From Bacteroidales bacterium (lineage in GTDB: Bacteria; Bacteroidota; Bacteroidia; Bacteroidales; UBA10428): a stretch of DNA of 59,381 nt. This document shows, in pieces, positions 47,491-54,136 of this stretch. The notes under the pieces are model-generated. The model had not been told where the DNA came from. It did no database searches and saw only the letters and a list, made by a program, of their open reading frames with translations. The position numbers were made by a program, and so were the translations under genes. The stretch spans positions 1-59,381 of the forward strand of contig JAFGPL010000215.1 in assembly GCA_016936215.1 (NCBI GenBank), given 5' to 3'. Each line of letters starts with the position of its first letter. The stretch's first letter is position 1.

Positions 47491-47862
47491 TTCCTCATCC
47501 CTGATCAACATCAGTATTGCATTATGCGGGATGATGACAAATTTTTCATCGTTAAATTCTATTTCGAAACTGCTGTTTTGCAAATAAATAGCCGCATCGC
47601 CCACTTTGGGTTGTAAGGGTACATATTTCACTTCGTCACTTTTGTCCTTCCAGGGTTCATCGGACTCATTCACAGCAGGAATGGGATAACCAGGCCCGAC
47701 CTTTAATACATATCCTACCTGAATCTTTTCCTTTTCCTGAACACCGGGCGGAAGATAAAGCCCTGTTTTTGTCCTGTCCTGCAAGGTTTTAGGTTTTATC
47801 AAAACCCTGTCACCCACCATGATAAACTTTTCAAGATTCTGTTTTCCTATTTCAAGCCCCAT
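47479..47862 (-). CDS. Divergent GroES-like co-chaperonin
   Basis: 127 residues from the first ATG at 47862; a longer reading would need a TTG. The Cpn10 core is present: MVGDRVLIKPKTL, a mobile-loop analogue (RTKTGLYLPPGVQEKEKIQ), GYVLKVGPGYP and the end strand EKFVIIPHNAILMLI. It differs from classical GroES (about 95 residues) by an N-terminal extension and a roughly 25-residue acidic insertion (VNESDEPWKDKSDEV). No groEL neighbours it. Likely a second, specialised GroES-fold protein seen in Bacteroidota; whether it caps a chaperonin is unknown. Confidence 0.85.
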   Translation of the reverse strand: MGLEIGKQNLEKFIMVGDRVLIKPKTLQDRTKTGLYLPPGVQEKEKIQVGYVLKVGPGYPIPAVNESDEPWKDKSDEVKYVPLQPKVGDAAIYLQNSSFEIEFNDEKFVIIPHNAILMLIRDEELFR

Positions 47863-47958
47863 AACAATATTATTGATCTGCAAATATACAAATTGTATTT
47901 AACCCCGATTACCTAATTTTATTGATGAACTTTAGTTAAATACATTTAGAACAACTTT

Positions 47959-49374
47959 TCAATACCCGGCTGTTGCTGGCATAAGTGGTATGAGCAGGTA
48001 CAACAACAAGGTGGCAATGATACATGTAAAAATTCCTACTACAATGCCGATCCTAAACCATTCAAGGAAAGTGATATGTTGTCTGTATCGTTTTTCCATC
48101 ATACCGAGGGCCACAATATTGGCAGTGGAACCTATCATTGTAATATTGCCGCCAAAGCATCCGCCGAATAATAACGCCCACCACAGGGGGGTTGCCCCGA
48201 TTTCATTCACTACAGGGATAAAAGCAGCCACAAATACGATATTATCTACGAATGCCGAGCCTATGGCAGACATGAACAATATAACCGGAGTAAGCACGTA
48301 AGGGTTTTCACCGAAAGTATTTGTAAAATTGTTGGCTATCTGTTCGGTAACACCTGTTTTCTCAAGTGAACCGGCAACAGCAAACAGCATCATAAAAAAC
48401 ATCAGTGTCCACCACTCCACTTCCGATTCAATATAATGTCTCGCCCTTTCATTTTTCCAGATCATAAGCAGACCAGAGATAGCCAGCGGGGCTACAATAA
48501 GCAGTGTGTTTTTCTCAATGCCCAGTTTTTGTTCAAGGGTATGGTGCAACGCAATAAGGGTAATAGCTGAAATAAGAATAGCAAGGCCTTTTTTATATGG
48601 AATTTCAACCAGCGGACCTAATCCCGCCTGCATCCTCCTTCTCGATTCGAGCCTTTCCGAAAGCACCTGTATATCTTTTTTAAACCAGAAAATAACCAAT
48701 ATGAGTGTTAATATAAGTGAAACCAGCATTACCGGCGTTGCCCATACCAGAAAATCAACAAACGAAAAACCTGCCTTGGTGCCAATAAGAATCCCGATAG
48801 GATTTCCCAGCATGGTACCGCTGGAGCCAATGTTTGTAGCCAGTACAGAGATAATTACATAAGGAGTAGGCTTGACCTTCAGCGTGTCGCAAACCTGGAA
48901 TATCAATGCAAGCATAAAAACTATGGAGGTTACTTCATCTACGATACTTGCCATAAGGGCTGAAATAATAATCACGGTAATAATAAACAGCCTGCCGGTC
49001 ATATGTTCCATGCCGATTACAAGCTGAATAATCCATGAGAAGAGCCCGAGGTCTTTCAATACGCCCACGAGTGTCATCATACCGATAAGAAATAGGATGA
49101 TGTCGAGTTCTGCCGAGCTTATAAACTGTTCAAGGGTAAGCACTTTACCGCCCAGGATAATGGCCATGCCGATAAATGCAATGGCCAGCCTGAAATTCCA
49201 AAATAGCAGGGTAGCCGAAATGATCAGGGTAAAAATGGATATTGCAAGGATCTGTTTTGCATTGTGCATCCCCGAATAACCAGAGAGGTAACCTACAAGC
49301 ATACTTGCAGCGACCATAATGGCGCCGCGGATACCAATCTGCGCGAATGTCAGTTTCCCATCGTTATTTTGCAT
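47959..49374 (-). CDS. SLC13/ArsB-NhaD superfamily permease
   Basis: A 471-residue integral membrane protein with about eleven helices in two inverted halves. Ion-transporter superfamily signatures are visible: ALMASIVDEVTSIVFML, ATNIGSSGTMLGNPIGILIG, and in the second half IGSAFVDNIVFVAAF and GNITMIGSTANIVALG. The paired SxxT/N-type hairpins match Na+-coupled anion carriers (citrate, sulfate, arsenite) and NhaD antiporters; substrate is unresolved. It starts three bases after the stop of the EIIA-like/CBS gene, so the two are one operon and the upstream protein is its likely regulator. Confidence 0.88.
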   Translation of the reverse strand: MQNNDGKLTFAQIGIRGAIMVAASMLVGYLSGYSGMHNAKQILAISIFTLIISATLLFWNFRLAIAFIGMAIILGGKVLTLEQFISSAELDIILFLIGMMTLVGVLKDLGLFSWIIQLVIGMEHMTGRLFIITVIIISALMASIVDEVTSIVFMLALIFQVCDTLKVKPTPYVIISVLATNIGSSGTMLGNPIGILIGTKAGFSFVDFLVWATPVMLVSLILTLILVIFWFKKDIQVLSERLESRRRMQAGLGPLVEIPYKKGLAILISAITLIALHHTLEQKLGIEKNTLLIVAPLAISGLLMIWKNERARHYIESEVEWWTLMFFMMLFAVAGSLEKTGVTEQIANNFTNTFGENPYVLTPVILFMSAIGSAFVDNIVFVAAFIPVVNEIGATPLWWALLFGGCFGGNITMIGSTANIVALGMMEKRYRQHITFLEWFRIGIVVGIFTCIIATLLLYLLIPLMPATAGY

Positions 49375-49377
49375 GGC

Positions 49378-50313
49378 CTATTCCCTTAGTACTTTGTATA
49401 CAAATTGCTGAAGTGTAACAATCCCTGCAAGTTTTTTATCTTCGAGCACGTAAGCATGGTCAACAGATAATTTCGTCATCCCGACACCCGCTTTGATAGC
49501 CGGATCGCCTGCATGGACCTTTACAATATCATATATCATGATCTCTTCAAGCCAGGTATTGTCTTCGTTGAATAACATGTTACGAAAGGGCTCGAAATTA
49601 AGAATGGGCTGAAAATCATCCATCCATAATATATACCGGGGCAGGCAAACGCGCATAAGTTCCTGAAGGGTCACCTCCCCTATCAAATCCCCGTCTTTGT
49701 CTACCACGGGGATGAAAAGGCTTCCCGTTCGGGTAAACATATCAACAGCTTCTTTGAGGTTATGTCCCTCCCTGATTAAGTGTTCCGGTTTCTGCATTAT
49801 ATCCGAGACAAGCACATATCCGGGGATGTTTTCACCAGTCTTCTCTAAAAGTTTATATATCGCTTCGGGAGTGGCTTCTTTAAGTGCAAAGTCAACAAAT
49901 GCACTGTCCCCGGTAAACCCCACAATCGTTTTGAGCACCCTGAGATAAAGGTCGGGGCGCCCCCTGGGTGTAGCGAGAAGGAAGAAAAAATGAATTTTTG
50001 TTTTTGTTTTGCCTGTGTTATATTCAATACCTTCCCTAACAATACCTATAGCGATTCTTGTATGATCGGTTGTTGTAAGCCGAAAGTGCTGCAAGAGGGC
50101 ACAACCGTTTAACGGTTTTGGCAGACCATGATTATTGTTCCCGGGCGCCCCGGACAATATTTGCTTTACATTGCCGATACCATAGGTAAGGGCAAGATTT
50201 TTAAGCAATTCGGCAAAAATATCGGCAACGCCCGATGTCTTTTCAAACAAAACAATATTATCAGTTGATAATAGTGATGCGAAAGTGGTTATATCCGTGT
50301 TATCACGAAACAT
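49378..50313 (-). CDS. EIIA-like domain fused to CBS pair, transporter regulator
   Basis: 311 residues. Residues 1-150 follow the PTS_EIIA type 2 fold (IADIF-type start, GIVREGIEYNTG, HFFFLLATPRGRPDLYL). Residues about 165-311 hold two CBS motifs (VSDIMQKPEHLIREGHNLKEA, GDLIGEVTLQELM, KLAGIVTLQQFVY), which bind adenine nucleotides. In the stretch NNNHGLPKPLNG the position of the usual phosphorylated histidine appears to be Lys66, with a His four residues earlier. The domain may therefore sense rather than relay phosphate. It is first gene of the operon with the SLC13-type permease. Cytoplasmic. Confidence 0.85.
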   Translation of the reverse strand: MFRDNTDITTFASLLSTDNIVLFEKTSGVADIFAELLKNLALTYGIGNVKQILSGAPGNNNHGLPKPLNGCALLQHFRLTTTDHTRIAIGIVREGIEYNTGKTKTKIHFFFLLATPRGRPDLYLRVLKTIVGFTGDSAFVDFALKEATPEAIYKLLEKTGENIPGYVLVSDIMQKPEHLIREGHNLKEAVDMFTRTGSLFIPVVDKDGDLIGEVTLQELMRVCLPRYILWMDDFQPILNFEPFRNMLFNEDNTWLEEIMIYDIVKVHAGDPAIKAGVGMTKLSVDHAYVLEDKKLAGIVTLQQFVYKVLRE

Positions 50314-50434
50314 AGGTAACAGAATACCGGGATTAAATAGTAATCTAAATTAATGAAATTCATTTAATTTCAGGATATTTTATGTAATAAATAAAATAAT
50401 TCCGTTTTGATATGCTGAATACATAACCTTTCCA

Positions 50435-50461
50435 GGGGTTATGAACAATTGTTAATAACCC
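50435..50461. repeat. 26-bp near-perfect palindrome upstream of the structured RNA
   Basis: From 50436 to 50461, GGGTTAT and ATAACCC flank the core AACAATTGTT with a single mismatched pair. It lies between the divergent EIIA-CBS operon and the RNA promoter, so an operator is plausible. GGGGTTATGAACAA is almost identical to bases 31-44 of the window. Confidence 0.5.
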
Positions 50462-50521
50462 GTGTGCATATCACGTTGATATAAATAAGCTTAAAAACTG
50501 GCATTCAGTCTTTTGAGTTAG

Positions 50522-50529
50522 TATATTTG
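50522..50529 (+). promoter_or_regulatory. -7 promoter box of the structured RNA
   Basis: TATATTTG matches TAnnTTTG exactly. Initiation would fall near 50535, just before the first paired elements of the RNA. A good -33 TTG at the right distance is missing. Confidence 0.45.
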
Positions 50530-50534
50530 ATCTA

Positions 50535-51066
50535 TCAGGTGAGCGATAAAAGGCTGCGCCCCAAGTGTGGAAAAAGTGAAGGTCACTTAATTGTAACCTG
50601 CACCAATTCATCGGATCTTCGGATCCCGCGCGAAAGAGTGCCGAAGCCGGGAAAAAGGGGTAACCCTGATTCCCGAATATCAAAGAAAGCCGCCAGTCGT
50701 TCTTTCAATGGTTGAGCCCAAGAAAGGAATTCCATTAGAAAACTACGGTTTTTGAAAACGGTTCCTGAAATCTAACCGGTCACCGACCGAAAAAGTTTCA
50801 CTTTACAAACCGGTATTTCCTGGGATTTACCGGAATAATAAAGTTTCAGAGGGCGCTTCATCCTAGAAGGAGGCTCTTCGGAGCCAACGAAAGGATAGCC
50901 GGAAGATTTGCCCTACGGGGATAAATCCGAAAGCCACGGGTTGTATCAGTGACTTAACGCGGATGAATACAACCGGTCAGAATAACAGTAACCTGGCGCT
51001 TAAGTACACCACGGTATACTTATGTGAAACGGGAACACATTGTAACAGATTGTTCCCGTTTTTGTT
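50535..51066 (+). ncRNA. Large (about 530 nt) structured noncoding RNA, unidentified
   Basis: A non-coding interval with its own -7 box and terminator. Hairpins follow one another: GGTCAC/GTAACC (50581-50598); GGATC-TTCG-GATCC (50613-50626); nested GGGA/TCCC and AGGG-GTAA-CCCT (50649-50673); CCGGTA/TACCGG extended across U-U mismatches (50809-50832); GGCTC-TTCG-GAGCC (50872-50885); ATTT/CCC-TAC-GGG/AAAT (50906-50924); GGTTGTAT/ATACAACC (50939-50973); TAAGTA/TACTTA near 51001-51021. A GCGCC (50556-50560)/GGCGC (50995-50999) pair could close the whole fold. UUCG and GNRA tetraloops in stable stems are typical of functional RNA. I cannot match it to RNase P, tmRNA, SRP RNA or an intron. Exact ends are inferred. 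Confidence 0.65.
51027..51066 (+). terminator. Terminator of the structured RNA
   Basis: AAACGGGAACA (51027-51037) pairs perfectly with TGTTCCCGTTT (51051-51061) and continues in TTTGTTTT. It is the 3' end signal of the RNA. Confidence 0.85.
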
Positions 51067-51115
51067 TTCAATAAACCAGGCTGAAACACCTAACCTTGAT
51101 CATAATAACTGCAAG

Positions 51116-51148
51116 CCTTTCAGGTTTTCAATACCTGAAAGGTTTTTT
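51116..51148 (+). terminator. Second tandem terminator
   Basis: CCTTTCAGGT (51116-51125) and ACCTGAAAGG (51133-51142) form a perfect 10-bp stem with a 7-nt loop, followed by six T and ATTTTATT. It backs up the preceding terminator; no gene lies between them. Confidence 0.75.
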
Positions 51149-51166
51149 ATTTTATTATATTCATAT

Positions 51167-51514
51167 CCCACAAAGGCACAAAGGACCCAGAGAAAAAACC
51201 TTTGTGTGCTTTGCGGGAAAACATCTTGGTGTGCTTTGCAACTTTGTGGGAAATAATTATTCACTGTAATCTCCAAAACAAAACATATCCCACAAAGGCA
51301 CAAAGGACGCAGAAAAAAACCTTTGTGTGCTTTGCGGCTTTGTGGGAAAACATCTTGGTGTGCTTTGCAACTTTGTGGGAAAAAATTATTCACAGTAATC
51401 TCCAAAACAAAACATATCCCACAAAAGCACAAAGGACGCAGAGAAAAAACCTTTGTGTGCTTTGCGGCTTTGTGGGAAAACATCTTGGTGTGCTTTGTGC
51501 CTTTGTGGGAAAAT
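51167..51514. repeat. Three tandem copies of a roughly 125-bp CAAAGG-rich repeat
   Basis: Units begin at 51167, 51289 and 51418 with CCCACAAAGGCACAAAGG and contain AAAACCTTTGTGTGCTTTGCGG and GGAAAACATCTTGGTGTGCTTTG. The first unit lacks about eight bases and the third is cut short. Each unit is itself palindromic (CCCACAAAG at the start, CTTTGTGGG near the end). Reading frames through this stretch are products of the repeat. Similar pieces lie at 26235-26280. This is the familiar multicopy intergenic repeat type of Bacteroidota, here unusually arranged in tandem. Confidence 0.85.
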
Positions 51515-51536
51515 ACTCCAATTAATAATACCTTTG
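51502..51536 (+). promoter_or_regulatory. Promoter of the LRR gene, partly built from the repeat
   Basis: TACCTTTG (51529-51536) matches the -7 consensus, 20 bases before the ATG. TTTG at 51502-51505, inside the last repeat unit, could be the -33 element, with a rather long 23-bp spacer. Confidence 0.4.
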
Positions 51537-51555
51537 CGCTTTATAAGTATTACCT

Positions 51556-52443
51556 ATGGATTTAATAACACTGCACCAAAACCTTCTTGAAGCATATTCT
51601 TCAAAAAACCTGAACAATATTTCACTTACACTGCTCAACCTGTATAAAAGCGAACAGTATGAAACATTGCAGAGAATCGCAGATATCATCGGGGATTTTA
51701 TTACCATAGAGATTGATAAGGAAGGAAAAGGATTTTCAAAACTCATGATGCTTTACCACCCCGACAGGATGGATTTTCATTTAAATGAGATCAACAGACT
51801 TGCAGCGCTTGGCGATTTCGACGGACTGCTTGGACATGCCCATATCCTTAAACTTGAAAAAATTGAAGAAATAGCATCGGCCATCGAAAGTTACGAAGAT
51901 ATTGATTATTCACCTGTTTATGAATGGGACCCCGACCAGGAAGGATTTCATATTGAAGATACAAACTTATTTGAACCCAGAACAGATGTAAAAAACCGGC
52001 GCAGGCACCAGGAACTTACCTTTTATGATGCCGTTAAGCTTAGGGAATATGGCCATACAAATACCGACTACCCCACCTATTATCTCGAAGACTGGGAAGA
52101 ATTTGAAATGACGGCCTCGGAAATCACCGATCTCGAAGGCATTCAATACTGTATCCATGCAAAGATATTCGACCTTTCCGAAAATTACATTTCCGATCTT
52201 GCTCCATTGGAACAACTTACTGCAATTGAAGAACTCAACCTGGCAGACAACCGAATCGGGTTTATTGATTCACTCGCCTTTCTGAAGAACCTGCGGGTGG
52301 TTATATTGAACAATAACCGCATAGATGACATCTCCCCCCTCTTTTTATTAAGTAAACTTGAATATGCAGAACTGTCAGGAAATAAAATCCATTCGTCGCA
52401 GATACAAAAGCTGCGTGCTGCAGGTGTAGAGGTGGTTTATTAA
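51556..52443 (+). CDS. Leucine-rich repeat protein
   Basis: 295 residues, cytoplasmic (no signal). The N-terminal 185 residues are helical and acidic and I do not recognise them; they include YHPDRMDFHLNEINRLAAL, faintly like a J-domain HPD context but without the rest of that domain. Residues about 195-290 are four SDS22/internalin-type repeats (IFDLSENYISDLAPLEQL, IEELNLADNRIGFIDSLAFL). Such repeats bind other proteins. The gene stands alone and its partner is unknown. Confidence 0.85.
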   Translation: MDLITLHQNLLEAYSSKNLNNISLTLLNLYKSEQYETLQRIADIIGDFITIEIDKEGKGFSKLMMLYHPDRMDFHLNEINRLAALGDFDGLLGHAHILKLEKIEEIASAIESYEDIDYSPVYEWDPDQEGFHIEDTNLFEPRTDVKNRRRHQELTFYDAVKLREYGHTNTDYPTYYLEDWEEFEMTASEITDLEGIQYCIHAKIFDLSENYISDLAPLEQLTAIEELNLADNRIGFIDSLAFLKNLRVVILNNNRIDDISPLFLLSKLEYAELSGNKIHSSQIQKLRAAGVEVVY

Positions 52444-52572
52444 ATAAATACAAGTGATAATAATCCTGCCGGAATAAATAATTGAAGCCATTGCAATAAT
52501 CTGAAATAATTACTTTTTACAGGATACTTCAGCACAACATTTCATATTTTATTTTGTACAATCGTTTCACAA

Positions 52573-53400
52573 TCAAAGCCCGGTAAGTTGCAAACTTAGC
52601 TCCCATAAACGTTTTCCCTCGGCGGGATCATAGCTGAAATCATGTGGTTTGCTTTTTCCGAAAAATTTACCGGTGATATTTTCCACTTCAGGCGAAGACG
52701 CCAGGTAAACAGAAGTCTTACATTCATTGCTGAGAAAAGGTTGAATAAGTTTTGACATGAACCTGAGCGGTTGCGGAAAATTATTTCCCATTCCTGTTTT
52801 AACAAAACCCGGCTGAAAAGCATTGCTTGTAATACCGGTACCGGAAAGACGGCCAGCAAGTTCGGCAGAAAAAACCACCCTGGCACGGGCAGCCTGAACG
52901 GCAGCTTTTAAACCGTTGTATCCCTTTTGAAACTGGATATCGTTAAAATTGATTTTTACATTGCGTATTAGCCTCAATCCGCCTGCCACCGTTATAATTC
53001 TTGAAGGTGAACCCTTCCGCAACAAATCTATAAGAAGGTTTGAGATTAAAAAATGGCTGAGATAATCAACAGCCAGTGTCTTTTCGATACCTTCCGGGGT
53101 TTCTTCCCTGTTTAGCTGAATCATCCCTGCTGTATTTGACAACAGGTGCAGCCGGTCATACCTTTCTTTGAAACGGGCAGCAAATTCTTTTATCGAGGAT
53201 TGAACAGAAAAATCGGCATACATCCAGGATATTTTTTCATTTCCTGTCTGCATTTTGATTAAACTGATTGTTTCCCCGGCTTTGCTTTCATCACGGCTCA
53301 CCAAAATAATTTCAGCACCCAACGCAGCCAGTCCGGTTGCAGTTGCTTTGCCAACTCCTGAACTTCCTCCTGTAACCAGGCAAATTTTATCCTTCATCAT
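52573..53400 (-). CDS. Short-chain dehydrogenase-like protein lacking the catalytic residues
   Basis: 275 residues from the ATG at 53400, preceded by GAAGAG. The NAD(P)-binding start TGGSSGVGKATA, the acidic/basic selector VSRDE, the adenine-pocket motif YADFS, and a changed NNAG (NTAG) are visible, as in retinol-dehydrogenase-like SDRs. An ungapped comparison with that group through FNDIQFQKGYNG...ARVVFSAELA puts Ala167 and Ala171 where the catalytic Tyr and Lys belong, and Ala-Gly-Gly where the Ser lies. The cofactor fold is likely kept but the usual redox chemistry lost. It is convergent with the LRR gene. Confidence 0.85.
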   Translation of the reverse strand: MMKDKICLVTGGSSGVGKATATGLAALGAEIILVSRDESKAGETISLIKMQTGNEKISWMYADFSVQSSIKEFAARFKERYDRLHLLSNTAGMIQLNREETPEGIEKTLAVDYLSHFLISNLLIDLLRKGSPSRIITVAGGLRLIRNVKINFNDIQFQKGYNGLKAAVQAARARVVFSAELAGRLSGTGITSNAFQPGFVKTGMGNNFPQPLRFMSKLIQPFLSNECKTSVYLASSPEVENITGKFFGKSKPHDFSYDPAEGKRLWELSLQLTGL

Positions 53401-53433
53401 ATTCTCTTCATTGTTTTGTAAAATAAATGTCAT

Positions 53434-53681
53434 GTATCACCAGTATATTAAGGGTGTATATTTCTTTTTTTAATATCTGTTTGTGTTCAAATTTTTAAAG
53501 GCTAAAGCCAATACCATTATAAACCCGGAGACCCCGGGCCTGAAAGCCGGGGCAATTTGTTCTAAACTGCCACTTACCTGCTTGTCAATATTCGCTTTTT
53601 TCATTGATTAATTTAGCAAATCCCGGTTAAATTTCTTCTATTTATACATTTAAAAACATAATTATTTAACAATTGGCAACA
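53434..53681. repeat. Intergenic REP-like hairpins
   Basis: The gap before the RAM gene holds GGCT-AA-AGCC (53500-53509) and CCCCGG...CCGGGG (53532-53552) with AAACCCGGAGA between them, a layout typical of Bacteroidota REP sequences (GGCTAAAGCC, CCCCGG). Otherwise it is AT-rich and shows no reading frame. Confidence 0.5.
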
Positions 53682-53741
53682 TTTTTTGGCAAACTACCGT
53701 TATAAATTTATAATTTTGAGCAGAATGAATATGGAGAGGAG
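53682..53741 (+). promoter_or_regulatory. Promoter and strong ribosome-binding site of the RAM-domain gene
   Basis: TTTTTTG (53682-53688), a 22-bp spacer and TAATTTTG (53711-53718) fit the -33/-7 consensus. GGAGAGGAG (53733-53741) stands four bases before the ATG at 53746, an unusually good Shine-Dalgarno for this phylum. It shows that the in-frame ATGs at 53725 and 53731 are not the main start. Confidence 0.5.
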
Positions 53742-53745
53742 AAAC

Positions 53746-54021
53746 ATGACAACTGCACTGGTAATGATTAACACCGAAAGGGACCGCATTAATTCTGTTG
53801 GAGAAAAGCTGGCAGAAATTGACGGGATTACCGAAGTTTTTTCAGTAACCGGGCCATACGACCTTATTGCCCTGATAAGGGTTGCAAACAATGAGAAGCT
53901 GGCTGTGTTAATTACCGAAAAAATTTCAAAGGTTGAAGGAATCGCAAAAACAGAAACAATGATTGCCTTCAGAACGCTTTCCAGGTACGATATTGCTAAC
54001 ATGTTTGAGCTGGGGACATGA
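53746..54021 (+). CDS. Stand-alone RAM (Lrp/AsnC ligand-binding) domain protein
   Basis: 91 residues, start fixed by the Shine-Dalgarno. It is the C-terminal effector-binding half of Lrp/AsnC regulators without the helix-turn-helix: TTALVMINTERDRINSVGEKLAEI, VFSVTGPYDLIALIRVANNEKLAVL, KTETMIAFRTLSRYD. Such single-domain proteins bind amino acids and form octamers or join full-length Lrp proteins. It precedes the exported TldD-like genes by 115 bases; shared transcription is possible but not shown. Confidence 0.88.
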   Translation: MTTALVMINTERDRINSVGEKLAEIDGITEVFSVTGPYDLIALIRVANNEKLAVLITEKISKVEGIAKTETMIAFRTLSRYDIANMFELGT

Positions 54022-54136
54022 TTTTCTCCGGCTGTTCAGACGATTGGTATATTCATGTTAACAGTTTTATCATTCAACCAAAGCTTCACCAGGTTTTTTC
54101 AGAAAAATTTTATACATAATATTAAAAACTTTTAAG

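Noticed and set aside
50535-51066. RNase P RNA or tmRNA
   Set aside because: The invariant GAGGAAAGTC and ACAGAA blocks of RNase P RNA are missing (only a vague ACAGTAACCTGGCGCTTA resemblance), and there is no tRNA-like end, T-loop or tag frame for tmRNA.
50535-51066. Group II intron or IscB/HEARO-type guide RNA (the RNA starts near GGTGA)
   Set aside because: No domain V hairpin with AGC...GTTC pairing, no reverse transcriptase or HNH frame nearby; the GTGA match alone is too weak.
51167-51514. CRISPR array or protein-coding genes in the repeat stretch
   Set aside because: Units are 122-129 bp, head-to-tail and nearly identical throughout, without short repeats and unique spacers. The overlapping frames on both strands are low-complexity Cys/Leu/Gly products of the repeat.
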